Shown here: in pieces, positions 57,042-64,000 of the stretch
Numbering within the stretch: position 1 is the first letter of the stretch
Layout of the letters: every line of letters begins with the position of its first letter
Origin: Alphaproteobacteria bacterium
GTDB taxonomy: Bacteria > Pseudomonadota > Alphaproteobacteria > Micropepsales > Micropepsaceae
NCBI GenBank assembly: GCA_019247845.1
Contig: JAFBAL010000018.1
Location: 44,333-108,332, forward strand
DNA length: 64,000 nt
Direction: 5' to 3'
Position numbers and translations under genes: made by a program
Notes under the pieces: model-generated
What the model saw: only the letters and a program-made list of their open reading frames with translations
Databases searched by the model: none
What the model was told of the DNA's origin: nothing

Positions 57042-57686
57042 ATGCCGACGCCCAAGCCTCAGACCAGAAGCCTTTTCGCGACGCCGGTCTGCGTGCATTT
57101 CCTGCCCGTCGCCGCCGAGGTGAACGCGGATCTGCGCCCGCTCATCCTGGACAAGGCGCAGGCGCAGAGCGGTGCGCGCGGACAAGGCTGGCGTTCGGGC
57201 GGCGACTTCGAAAGCTGGGGCGGCGCGCATCTGCAGACGCTGTTCCGGGTGCTGCGCGACCTTGCCAACAGCCTGACCGCGACGCGCAGCGGCGGACGGC
57301 TGACGCTCGACTGGTCGATCGCGGCATGCGCCGCGATGCGCCAGAAAGGCGACTATCAGGACATGGCGGCGCGGCCGGGCGCGTTCTGGTCGGGCATCTA
57401 TTACGTCGACGACGGCTATCAGAAATCCGACGACGAGGCGCTGGGCGGCGAATGCGAGCTTGCCGATCCGCGCGGCCCCTTGCCGGCGATGGTCGCGCCG
57501 GGTCTCGCCTATCGCATGCCCGGCGGCCTGGCCGCGGGGCAGAGCGAGATCATCCGCCCGCAGAGCGGCATGATCCTGCTGCATCCGTCGTGGCAGCCGC
57601 GCGGCGAGCGCCGCTATGACGGACCGGCGCAGCGCCTCACGATCGAGTTCGACCTTTCGGCGCCCGCGCCGTCGTCGACGCCGTGA
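57042..57686 (+). CDS. Putative 2-oxoglutarate/Fe(II) oxygenase-like protein
   Basis: A 214-residue protein with the sequence pattern of the putative 2OG-Fe(II) oxygenase group (TIGR02466-like). FATPVCVHFLP lies near the start, FWSGIYYVDDGY mid-protein, and the C-terminal GMILLHPSWQPRGERRY probably carries one iron ligand and the 2-oxoglutarate Arg. The upstream HxD ligand pair is not obvious (the FESWGGAHLQTL region may supply His). It starts 23 bases after mrp and is likely co-transcribed. Substrate unknown. Confidence 0.72.
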   Translation: MPTPKPQTRSLFATPVCVHFLPVAAEVNADLRPLILDKAQAQSGARGQGWRSGGDFESWGGAHLQTLFRVLRDLANSLTATRSGGRLTLDWSIAACAAMRQKGDYQDMAARPGAFWSGIYYVDDGYQKSDDEALGGECELADPRGPLPAMVAPGLAYRMPGGLAAGQSEIIRPQSGMILLHPSWQPRGERRYDGPAQRLTIEFDLSAPAPSSTP

Positions 57687-57689
57687 TCA

Positions 57690-58061
57690 CTACCGCCCCG
57701 CGGTGATCGCCATGGTGATGGACGTCTTGCCGTCGGGCATCGTCTCGGTCCAGGTGTCGCCGACCTTGTGATCGCCCTTGATCTCGTTGCAATCGGCCTG
57801 GGCGTTGCCCGGCGGCGGCGGATCGGTCATGACGAAGCAGGCATGGGTCGCGTCCTTCCAGGAATAGGTGCCCTTGACCGTCGTGCCGTCGGTGTTGTGC
57901 CGCTCCCAGGTCTTGTCGGCATTGATGTAGATCGTGGTCTTGCGCCCGTCGGGCAGCGTCTGGGTGACCGTATTGCCGTAGGCGACCGCGAACGGATCGG
58001 CCTGGGCGGCTGCGACGGGCAGGATGACGGCCGCGAGGGCGGCCAGCGCAATGCGTTTCAT
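57690..58061 (-). CDS. Small secreted protein, paralogue of 58142-58495
   Basis: A 123-residue protein with a Sec signal (1-21, AAAQA) and a mature domain of about 100 residues. Shared with the neighbour: GNT-TxT near the start, IYINADKTWERHNTDG, a GTYSW strand, two Cys (HACFVM and ADCNEI) likely to form a disulfide, and VGDTWTETMP before the end. The layout suggests a small beta-barrel. No function is recognised. Convergent with the oxygenase-like gene, four bases apart. Confidence 0.78.
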   Translation of the reverse strand: MKRIALAALAAVILPVAAAQADPFAVAYGNTVTQTLPDGRKTTIYINADKTWERHNTDGTTVKGTYSWKDATHACFVMTDPPPPGNAQADCNEIKGDHKVGDTWTETMPDGKTSITMAITAGR

Positions 58062-58141
58062 GGATTCCCCTATGAAAATTGGACTTGCGGACTCGATATG
58101 GTGAACGAGTCCGCCCGCCCCAAGGCTAATCGGGAAAAAAA

Positions 58142-58495
58142 CTACTGGATGCCCGCCACCAGCGAGACCGTGTAGGGCCCGGCGGTCCAGGTGTCGCCTA
58201 TCCCGTGGGCCGAGATCGGCACGCAGGTGGGATCGGGCGTGCCCGACGACAGCATCGCCGTATTGGCATAGGTCAGGCAGATCGTGCCGCCCTTGATCTC
58301 CCAGTTCCCGGTCGTGCTGCGGCCGCCGGTCTTCACCGTGAAGGTGTGATCGGCGGCGTAATAGAGGTGCACCTCGTTGCCCGCGGCATCCTTGGTGATG
58401 GTGGTGTTGCCGAAGCGCGCCGCCATGACGTCGTCGGCAAGAGCACTGGACGCAAACGAAATCGCGATCGCGCACGCAAGCAATATCGCACGCAT
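58142..58495 (-). CDS. Small secreted protein, paralogue of 57690-58061
   Basis: A 117-residue exported protein (Sec signal 1-20, SSALA). It repeats the pattern of its neighbour: RFGNTTITKD, VHLYYAADHTFTV, TGNWEIKGGTICLTYAN, a second Cys in DPTCVPIS, and IGDTWTAGPYTVSLVAG. The two Cys are at equivalent places. It is 17 bases downstream of the SMP-30 gene, so the three genes probably form one unit. Confidence 0.78.
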   Translation of the reverse strand: MRAILLACAIAISFASSALADDVMAARFGNTTITKDAAGNEVHLYYAADHTFTVKTGGRSTTGNWEIKGGTICLTYANTAMLSSGTPDPTCVPISAHGIGDTWTAGPYTVSLVAGIQ

Positions 58496-58512
58496 GTTGT
58501 CCTCCCTCTCGT

Positions 58513-59427
58513 TCAAGCGTTGTACGCGAGGCGCAGGCCCGGCGAGCGCCACGCCATCGCGGCCAGCTTGCCCGTCGAGGACATGGTGACGTAGGCCGTT
58601 TTCATGTCCTTTCCGCCCCAGCAGATGTTGGTGCAGATGAGATCGGGCAACGGCGTATGCTCGAATTTCTTGGTGTCGGGCCAAAAGGTCGAGATGCCGC
58701 CGGCCAGGATCGTGGCCACGCACACTCCGCCGTCGGCCTGCACGCCGAGCGAGTCGAAATAGCCGAGCCCGGGGAACGCGCCTTCGAAATCGGCCGGCGT
58801 GAAGCCCTGCGGCGGACGGCCTTCGCCCGGCGCCGCGAGGGGCAGGCTCCAGAGACGGCCGGGAAAGGTCTCCGCGTAATGCACCGTCTTGTAGTCGGGC
58901 GACATGCCCACGCCGTTCGGCGACAGGAGCTCGCGCAACACCTTGACGATCTTCGAGCCGTCGGCCCTGGCGTAATAGAGCGCGCCGTGCGTGCGGTGAT
59001 GCGCATTGGTGCTGCCGTGATCGGTGAACCAGAAGCCGCCGTCCCGGTCGAAGACAAGGTCGTTCGGCGCCTGCAGCCCCTCGCCGTCGCAGTCCGAATA
59101 GAGCACTTCGGTCTTGCCGGTCGCGATGTCGATGCGCTCGATGCGTCCGCCCTTGTGCGACGCCGGCGTGTGGCCGGGGATCGTCAGCCCGTCGCGTTCG
59201 TGGATCTCGAAGTTGCCGCCGTTGTTGCAGCAATAGAGCGCGCCGTCCGGCCCGATGGCCAGACCGTTCGGTCCGCCGCCGGGCTCGGCGATCACCTGCG
59301 TGCCGCCGTCCGGCGTGACGCGGGAGATGCGCGCGGCCGCCATCTCGACCACGATCACCGAGCCGTCGTCCATGGCGACGGGGCCTTCGGGAAACCTCAA
59401 GCCCGTGGCGATTTCGCGGATATCCAT
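58513..59427 (-). CDS. SMP-30/gluconolactonase family protein
   Basis: A 304-residue six-bladed beta-propeller lactonase. Conserved metal-site regions include the Glu in RFPEGPVAMDDG, GGPNGLAIGPDGALYC, QAPNDLVFDRDGGFWFTD and LLSPNGVGMSPD. The likely reaction is hydrolysis of an aldonolactone or related cyclic ester, in the cytoplasm (no signal). ATG 59427 is preceded by GGAGG at seven bases; GTG 59430 is less well placed. Confidence 0.9.
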   Translation of the reverse strand: MDIREIATGLRFPEGPVAMDDGSVIVVEMAAARISRVTPDGGTQVIAEPGGGPNGLAIGPDGALYCCNNGGNFEIHERDGLTIPGHTPASHKGGRIERIDIATGKTEVLYSDCDGEGLQAPNDLVFDRDGGFWFTDHGSTNAHHRTHGALYYARADGSKIVKVLRELLSPNGVGMSPDYKTVHYAETFPGRLWSLPLAAPGEGRPPQGFTPADFEGAFPGLGYFDSLGVQADGGVCVATILAGGISTFWPDTKKFEHTPLPDLICTNICWGGKDMKTAYVTMSSTGKLAAMAWRSPGLRLAYNA

Positions 59428-59465
59428 CACGTTCCCTCCGAGTGCCGAGGGAAGGCTAGCGAAGA

Positions 59466-59933
59466 TCAGGCCCGCCGCTCAAGCGTGACGTAGCTGTAGC
59501 TTTCATGATCCTCGCGCGCGGTCTCGCGCCACTCAGCCGGATCGAAGCCCGGCATGCGCGTGTCGCCTTCGACCTCACCGTGCACCTCGGTCAGATGGAT
59601 GCGCGTGGCGTACGGCAAGGCCTGGGCATAGATCTGCGCGCCGCCGATGATGCAGATCTCGTCGGCCTGGCGCGCCAGCGCATCGGCGAGCGCATGCACG
59701 ACCACAACGCCTTCCGCGCGGAAACCCGCGTCGCGCGTCACCACGATGTTCTCGCGGCCGGGCAGCGGCTTCCTCGGTAGGCTCTCCCAGGTCTTGCGGC
59801 CCATCACGACGGGCTTGCCCAGGGTGAGCTGCTTGAAGCGGCGCATGTCGTCGGGCAGGCGCCACGGCAATCCGCCGTCCTTGCCGATGACGCCGTTGTC
59901 GGCGCGTGCCAGCACGAACGAGACGACGCTCAC
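59466..59933 (-). CDS. folA: Dihydrofolate reductase
   Basis: Reduces dihydrofolate produced by ThyA. The 155-residue protein shows ADNGVIGKDGGLPWRLPDD (catalytic Asp in PDD), MGRKTWESLP, VVTRD and IIGGAQIYAQALP. A GTG start overlaps the stop of the acetyltransferase gene (GTGA). thyA lies 2 kb away on the same strand rather than adjacent. Confidence 0.95.
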   Translation of the reverse strand: MSVVSFVLARADNGVIGKDGGLPWRLPDDMRRFKQLTLGKPVVMGRKTWESLPRKPLPGRENIVVTRDAGFRAEGVVVVHALADALARQADEICIIGGAQIYAQALPYATRIHLTEVHGEVEGDTRMPGFDPAEWRETAREDHESYSYVTLERRA

Positions 59934-60412
59934 GTCTCGGCCGCCTTCTTCAGCGCCTCGCCGCCGAGATTGTAGGCGATCCAGTTCTTTATCGAGGTCG
60001 CGCCGAGGCCGTCGTAGAAGTCGATCGACGGCTGGTTCCAGTCCAGCACCTCCCAATCGATGCCGATGCCGTCATGGGCGAGCACGCGCCTGGCCAGGTT
60101 GGCGATCAGCGCGCGGCCATAGTGACGGCCGCGGAATTCCGGATCGACGAAAAGATCGGCGAGATAGATCTTCCGGGCCGCTGCGAAGCTGCCATAGGTC
60201 CAGTACCAGTTGGCGATCCCGGCGGCGACGTCGCCCTGGAACAGCAGGTCGCAGAAGACCAGCGGACGCTCTGAAAGATAGTCGCGGCGCACGATCTCGG
60301 GCGTGATGTGGAATCGGTGCGTGAGCTTCTCGTACTGCGCGAGCGCCCGAAGCAGCGCCACGATCGTGTCCTCGTCGCCCGGCTTCGCCGGCCGGATGGT
60401 GAAGTCCGTCAT
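59930..60412 (-). CDS. GNAT-family N-acetyltransferase
   Basis: A 160-residue acetyl-CoA-dependent acetyltransferase. The fold is recognisable from TIRPAKPGDEDTIVALLRAL at the start, the strand YLADLFVDPEFRG and the acetyl-CoA loop RGRHYGRALIANLA, and the DWNQPSIDFYDGLGA segment typical of the diamine (spermidine/spermine) acetyltransferase-like group. Acceptor unknown. It precedes folA with a four-base overlap. Confidence 0.9.
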   Translation of the reverse strand: MTDFTIRPAKPGDEDTIVALLRALAQYEKLTHRFHITPEIVRRDYLSERPLVFCDLLFQGDVAAGIANWYWTYGSFAAARKIYLADLFVDPEFRGRHYGRALIANLARRVLAHDGIGIDWEVLDWNQPSIDFYDGLGATSIKNWIAYNLGGEALKKAAET

Positions 60413-60476
60413 GCCTGAATCGCCCCGTTTTCCCGAACCTTAGGGCAAGCCCGCCTGCGCCGCCATGCGCGTGGCG

Positions 60477-60501
60477 GGAACCCGTTTCCCGCTCCTTCGT
60501 T
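60477..60501 (+). promoter_or_regulatory. EcfG-type (general stress response) promoter for the RcnB-like gene
   Basis: GGAAC (60477-60481), 16 bases, CGTT (60498-60501): exact fit to the sigma-EcfG consensus, 28 bases before the ATG of the RcnB-like gene. The -35 lies in a hairpin-like context, GCGGGAA-N5-TTCCCGC. It shares the 13-mer GCGGGAACCCGTT with the tandem repeat at 3725. Confidence 0.75.
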
Positions 60502-60528
60502 AATAAGGCGGCAAAGGAGATTCCACAT

Positions 60529-61293
60529 ATGAAAAAGCTGCTTGTTTCGGCGGCGGCGCTCGCCATTTTGAGTGCGCCGGTCGCCATGGCCGACGACAAC
60601 GATAACAACAGCCGTCACCAGGGCCAGCATGAAAAGGCCACGCGCGACAGCGGCCCCGACCGCTCAAGCGACCGCGGCGCGACGCCCGATACGAGCGGCG
60701 GCCCGCGGCCGCGCACGATGAGCGGCAGCCCGGACACCGACAATGGCCCGCACCCGCGCACGACCGGCGGCAACCCCGACACCGACAACGGCCCGCGTCC
60801 CCGCACGACCGGCGGCAGGCCCGGCGCCGACAACGACCGTCCGCGCGACATGAACGACAACGACAGCACCGTCGTGCGCAACCGCGGCGACAACGACAAG
60901 ACGGTGATCCGCAACAACGACAACGACAAGACCGTCATCCGCAACAACGACAACGACCGCACGGTCAACAAGACCGTCAACAAGACCGTCGTGCGCAAGA
61001 CCGTCGACCGCGGCACCGTGCTGAAATTCCGCGCCAACATCACCGCGTCGCACCGCTATCATTTCGCGCGGGCCTATGTGCGTCCGGCCGGCTTCTATCC
61101 GCACCGCTGGGTATTCGGCGAGCGGCTGCCGCGCGCCTTCTTCGCGCCCGATTACTTCATCCTCGACTTCGCGGCCTATGGCCTGATCGAGCCGTGGTCG
61201 GGCTATGAATGGGTGCGCTATGGCGACGACGCGCTGCTGATCGACGTGGAGACCGGCGAGGTGATCCGGGTCGAATACGGCCTGTTCTACTGA
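60529..61293 (+). CDS. Secreted RcnB-like protein with tandem repeats
   Basis: A 254-residue exported protein (Sec signal 1-21). Residues 22-57 are polar and charged. Residues 58-102 hold three 15-residue repeats of type GPRPRTTGGxPDTDN. Residues 121-160 hold 10-residue repeats of type DNDKTVIRNN degrading into NKTVVRKTV. The C-terminal 90 residues are the RcnB-like domain (HRWVFGERLPRAF, YFILDFAAYGLIEP, YEWVRYGDDALLIDV). RcnB in enterobacteria is a periplasmic Ni/Co homeostasis protein; metal binding here is not shown. Good AAAGGAGA site before the ATG; stress promoter upstream and hairpin terminator downstream. Confidence 0.85.
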   Translation: MKKLLVSAAALAILSAPVAMADDNDNNSRHQGQHEKATRDSGPDRSSDRGATPDTSGGPRPRTMSGSPDTDNGPHPRTTGGNPDTDNGPRPRTTGGRPGADNDRPRDMNDNDSTVVRNRGDNDKTVIRNNDNDKTVIRNNDNDRTVNKTVNKTVVRKTVDRGTVLKFRANITASHRYHFARAYVRPAGFYPHRWVFGERLPRAFFAPDYFILDFAAYGLIEPWSGYEWVRYGDDALLIDVETGEVIRVEYGLFY

Positions 61294-61753
61294 AACCAGA
61301 CCCTGGCGTTACGCGCGGGGCTTGAGCGAGGCCTCGGAAGGTTTTCCCTTCCGAGGCCTTGTTTGTCGGCGGCGCGCGGCAGCGCAGCGCGGGACGTGCC
61401 AGAGACTGCCTTCGCGATACGCATCGCAAGACCGGAACTGCGAACGCGGTGTCGCGATGCGAGCGCGCCGGAAGGACGGCGAGTGCCCGTTCGGCGGCAA
61501 GGCCGCGCTTTGCCGCCAGCGCCCGCAAGGCACAGCCGAAAAGCACGAGCCTAGCCGCCAGCGCGCGGGTGCGGCGGATCATTTCCATCACCTTGGCGTG
61601 GCGGGCGGCGCGGGCGGCCGAGTAGCAGCCGTGGATCAACCGGTTACGGTTGCCGAACGGTGCGCCGCGCTTGCCTCCTGTCCGCTTGCCCAATTGAACC
61701 TCATGTTTCGAGAGGGTACCCCCCCTTCCCTGTTCCTCACCGCTTCCGTACAT
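61157..61753 (-). CDS. Possible small GAPxGNRN-motif protein, C-terminal part doubtful
   Basis: The first 95 residues look genuine: KRTGGKRGAPFGNRNRLIHG followed by CYSAARAARHAKVMEMIRRT is the pattern of small alphaproteobacterial proteins with a GAPxGNRNxxKHGxYS box and a following basic helix. After about residue 100 the sequence turns into Arg/Pro-rich reading that runs antisense through the terminator and the last 137 bases of the RcnB-like gene. A frameshift near 61450 that removed the natural stop would explain this. It could be a decayed gene; function is unknown in any case. Confidence 0.4.
   Translation of the reverse strand: MYGSGEEQGRGGTLSKHEVQLGKRTGGKRGAPFGNRNRLIHGCYSAARAARHAKVMEMIRRTRALAARLVLFGCALRALAAKRGLAAERALAVLPARSHRDTAFAVPVLRCVSRRQSLARPALRCRAPPTNKASEGKTFRGLAQAPRVTPGSGFSRTGRIRPGSPRRSPRRSAARRRHSAPIHSPTTARSGHRPRSRG
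61329..61365 (+). terminator. Intrinsic terminator after the RcnB-like gene
   Basis: A perfect 13-bp stem AGGCCTCGGAAGG / CCTTCCGAGGCCT with a 5-base loop TTTTC (61342-61346), followed by TGTTTGT. It lies 36 bases after the stop codon. Confidence 0.8.
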
Positions 61754-61876
61754 CTGCAGGCGACAGCGATTTTTTCGAATTCAATTCCGGCAGAACCTCA
61801 TTCAACCCTTTGATCGCGCGCGGAAAAGGCCGGAATAAATCGCGCCGATCGAACACGCTTCTGTACATCTGCAGGC
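61741..61876. repeat. 21-bp direct repeat pair, CGCTTCYGTACATCTGCAGGC
   Basis: The 21-mer occurs at 61741-61761 and 61856-61876 with one mismatch, 115 bp start to start. It contains the palindrome CTGCAG. The first copy covers the start codon of the possible small gene at 61157-61753. The 237 bases between that gene and thyA are unusually AT-rich for the window and hold no other recognisable feature. Confidence 0.7.
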
Positions 61877-61990
61877 TTTGGCGAGAATCCGCGCCTCCTT
61901 CCGCGCACATCACCTGCGTCGGAGATGGCGAGGGCCGAAAGCCGCTTCAAGTCCCGGTAGCGAGAAATTTTATTGCTATTTTTGCGACAG

Positions 61991-62797
61991 TCAGACCGCG
62001 ACTTCGGCCTTGATGTGCGGATGGGCCTGGTAGTTCTCGAGCGCGAAGTCGCGGTACTCGAACCCGAAGATGTCGCGGACCTTGGGATCGATGCGCATGG
62101 TGGGCAGCGCATAGGGCTTGCGCGAGAGCTGCTCGCGCGCCTGGTCGAGATGGTTGAGATAGAGATGCGCGTCGCCGAAGGTGTGCACGAACTCGCCGGG
62201 CTTAAGCCCCGTGACCTGCGCCACCATCATGGTCAGCAACGCATAGCTCGCGATGTTGAACGGAACCCCTAAGAAGATGTCGGCGGAGCGCTGATAGAGC
62301 TGGCAGCTCAAGCGCCCGTCCGCGACGTAGAACTGGAACAGGCAGTGACATGGCGGCAGCGCCATCTTCGGCACGTCGGCCGGGTTCCAGGCGGTGACGA
62401 TCAGCCGGCGCGAATCCGGGTTGCGCTTGATGTCGGCTATGAGGTTCGCGATCTGGTCGATGGTGCCGGCATTGTTGTCGGGCCCGCATACGGGCCACGA
62501 CCGCCATTGATGGCCGTAGACCGGGCCGAGCTCGCCCGCCGGATCGGCCCATTCGTCCCAGATGGTAACGCCGTGCTCCTGCAGCCAGCGCACATTGGTG
62601 TCGCCTCTCAGGAACCACAGCAGCTCGTAGACGATGGCCTTCAGGAACAGCTTCTTGGTCGTCACCATCGGGAAGCCTTCGGCCAGGTCGAAGCGCATCT
62701 GATGGCCGAAGACGGAGAGCGTGCCCGTGCCCGTGCGGTCGCGCTTCTCCACACCGCCGGTCAGAACGCGTTCCATCAGGTCGTGATATTGGCGCAT
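61991..62797 (-). CDS. thyA: Thymidylate synthase
   Basis: Makes dTMP from dUMP with methylene-tetrahydrofolate. The 268-residue protein is full length: [18 protein letters not shown], the catalytic Cys150 in [31 protein letters not shown] and the C-terminal [10 protein letters not shown]. It is divergent from ssrA. FolA, which recycles its product folate, is encoded 2 kb away on the same strand. Confidence 0.97.
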   Translation of the reverse strand: MRQYHDLMERVLTGGVEKRDRTGTGTLSVFGHQMRFDLAEGFPMVTTKKLFLKAIVYELLWFLRGDTNVRWLQEHGVTIWDEWADPAGELGPVYGHQWRSWPVCGPDNNAGTIDQIANLIADIKRNPDSRRLIVTAWNPADVPKMALPPCHCLFQFYVADGRLSCQLYQRSADIFLGVPFNIASYALLTMMVAQVTGLKPGEFVHTFGDAHLYLNHLDQAREQLSRKPYALPTMRIDPKVRDIFGFEYRDFALENYQAHPHIKAEVAV

Positions 62798-62817
62798 GGC
62801 GATGCTTCGTCGATTCC

Positions 62818-62846
62818 TTGGTATTTTAACCCGTCATGCGTATATT
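62818..62846 (+). promoter_or_regulatory. Probable sigma-70 promoter of ssrA
   Basis: TTGGTA (62818-62823), a 17-base spacer and TATATT (62841-62846). The expected start of transcription near 62853 coincides with the hairpin GTCCGG-CTCGT-CCGGAC that opens the acceptor piece. Confidence 0.55.
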
Positions 62847-62852
62847 GGGAGT

Positions 62853-63125
62853 GTCCGGCTCGTCCGGACTATGGCGATAAACGGCCACGTAATAAGCGGA
62901 CCGGACCCGGGGGCGGTACCCGGCGCCTCCACCGGACGGGATGCGAAAGCGTCCCGTGCGGCGGGGGCGAAACAGGATCGACGGACGTGTAAAGGTGGTT
63001 CTTTTGCCCGGTGTTGTTCCGCCGTTATCGGACTACTCGTACAGGTGCCAACGATAACGAAATGGCCCTCGCTGCCTAATAGGTAAGCGCAGCCCGGGGA
63101 GAGCTGGGCAACAGAATCTCCCCAC
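62853..63125 (+). ncRNA. ssrA: Two-piece, circularly permuted tmRNA
   Basis: The acceptor piece comes first: T-stem CCGGG (62907-62911) with CCCGG (62919-62923), then the acceptor strand CGCCTCC (62924-62930) and ACC. A hairpin spacer follows (9-bp stem 62936-62944 / 62949-62957 with GAAA loop), presumably cut out. The coding piece starts with GGGGGCG (62963-62969), which pairs with the acceptor strand, and continues AAACAGGATCGACGG. The tag reading frame at 63047-63079 encodes ANDNEMALAA then TAA TAG. After it lies a pseudoknot: GCCC/GGGC (63092-63095, 63106-63109) and GGGGAGA/TCTCCCC (63096-63102, 63117-63123). Outer ends are approximate. Confidence 0.9.
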
Positions 63126-63343
63126 TTGATCTCCTTCTACCTGTCTCGACATCGCTCTTCCGACACAAAAAGGGGGGAATCATCACCCTTCGGTTGCGCA
63201 TCGTTTTACGCCGCAAACCAGTGAAACTCTTCACAAATCTGGTGTTGCGAGTAACTCGCAATGATGTAGACTAGGTAATGAAAACGCGTCTCAATAAGAC
63301 GTGCGGGCGGGCGCCGCCGAAAAATCGACAGCCGCAGGAGGGA
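63126..63343. other. Intergenic region between ssrA and multicopper oxidase
   Basis: These 218 bases hold the last, uncertain part of the ssrA precursor and an AT-richer promoter region for the oxidase gene. An AAAAAGGGGGGAATC stretch near 63166 and TGATGTAGACTAGGTAATG near 63262 stand out, but I assign no site. Confidence 0.4.
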
Positions 63344-64000
63344 ATGATGCAACGTGTGATTCGCGGGACGCTGCTTGCGCTTGGACTGGCGCTGCTGGTT
63401 CCGGCCCAGGCGCTCGCCGACGGCGGCGTATGCCCGCGCCCTGCGGTCGGCAGCGAGGTGCTTCCGCCCCCCGATATCTATAGCCAGAACGGCAGAATAG
63501 AGGTCTCGCTCAACTACTACACCTCGGTCGACGACGCGGGCCGCACGCTGTTCTGCTTCGTCACCGCCGACGGCAAGCTGTCGCCGACCTTCCACGTCAA
63601 TCCCGGCGACCAGCTTCTGATCCACCTGACCAACATGCTGCCGCAGGCGCCGCTGGGCCGTTCGGAGATGGTCGCCAACGACGCCAATGTCTGCGGCAAT
63701 GCGCTGATGACCGACACCTCGGTCAACATGCACTTCCACGGCTTGAACGTGTCGCCGCGCTGCCACGGCGACGAGACCATCCGCACCCTGGTCAATTCCG
63801 GCGAGACCTTCGACTACAACCTGCACATCCCGCCGGACGAGCCGCCGGGCCTGTACTGGTATCACCCGCACATCCACGGCATCTCGTCGATCGCGGTGCA
63901 GGGCGGAAGCACCGGCGTCATCGAGGTCGAGGGCATCCAGAACATCCAGCCGGCCGTCGCAGGACTCCCGCAGCGCTTCGTGGTGCTGCGCGACGAGCCG
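63344..64000 (+). CDS. Multicopper oxidase, N-terminal part
   Basis: The first 219 codons are present; the gene runs off the right edge. A Sec signal (about 1-26, QALA) precedes the first cupredoxin domain. Copper-ligand motifs are visible: MHFHGLNVSP and GLYWYHPHIHG, the HxHG and HxH pairs of the trinuclear centre. The nearest types are laccase-like or CueO-like oxidases, exported and active on Cu(I), Mn(II) or phenols. A GGAGG site precedes tandem ATGs at 63344 and 63347. Confidence 0.92.
   Translation, partial: MMQRVIRGTLLALGLALLVPAQALADGGVCPRPAVGSEVLPPPDIYSQNGRIEVSLNYYTSVDDAGRTLFCFVTADGKLSPTFHVNPGDQLLIHLTNMLPQAPLGRSEMVANDANVCGNALMTDTSVNMHFHGLNVSPRCHGDETIRTLVNSGETFDYNLHIPPDEPPGLYWYHPHIHGISSIAVQGGSTGVIEVEGIQNIQPAVAGLPQRFVVLRDEP

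Noticed and set aside
60700..60978. Regular DNA repeats that could be taken for a CRISPR array
   Set aside because: Units are 45 and 30 bases without unique spacers and stay in frame as protein repeats of the RcnB-like gene.

Overview
The window comes from a GC-rich alphaproteobacterium. The evidence is a two-piece, circularly permuted tmRNA gene (62853-63125), two promoters of the alphaproteobacterial general-stress type (GGAAC-N16-CGTT), FixJ-like signalling proteins, and the orders mreB-mreC-mreD-mrdA-rodA and hflK-hflC-degP. The genus cannot be fixed from the sequence. No insertion sequence, prophage, CRISPR array or replication origin was seen.

Layout. (1) 1-10397, storage sugar and stress: treS (cut by the window edge) and glgE run leftward from a general-stress promoter. 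A mechanosensitive channel, otsB, a ROK-type kinase whose lobes are in reversed order, glgA and katE run rightward. (2) 10398-13900: a thiolase and a DsbA-NhaA fusion. (3) 13910-27093: thirteen collinear genes on the minus strand, tightly packed or overlapping: epoxide hydrolase, an integral membrane protein, a complete MFS/HlyD/TolC-type efflux pump, two paralogues of an unrecognised protein around a tandem YCII protein, a DyP peroxidase, a DUF4331-SRPBCC fusion, HupE, a TPR protein and an enoyl-CoA hydratase. (4) 27166-37768: a hybrid-free sensor kinase with seven PAS domains, a molybdenum hydroxylase operon (2Fe-2S subunit, molybdopterin subunit, triheme cytochrome c, alpha/beta hydrolase), two response regulators and a secreted hydrolase. 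(5) 37849-43769: tRNA-Lys and the rod-shape/elongasome operon. (6) 44047-64000: mostly housekeeping (osmoprotectant ABC importer, ilvC, miaA, serB, degP, hflCK, mrp, folA, thyA, ssrA) with several small secreted or unrecognised proteins and the start of a multicopper oxidase.

The most interesting part is 13910-37768. A 16-bp promoter element with consensus CATACNTTNGTGCAAT, read in the direction of transcription, lies upstream of the 13-gene operon, of the molybdenum hydroxylase operon and (weaker match) of the secreted hydrolase. A second copy of its core faces the response-regulator genes. All sit around one PAS kinase and its two regulators. I read this as one undescribed regulon, plausibly for oxidative and hydrolytic attack on, and export of, hydrophobic or aromatic compounds. 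The shared sites are seen directly; the regulator-site link and the substrate are inference.
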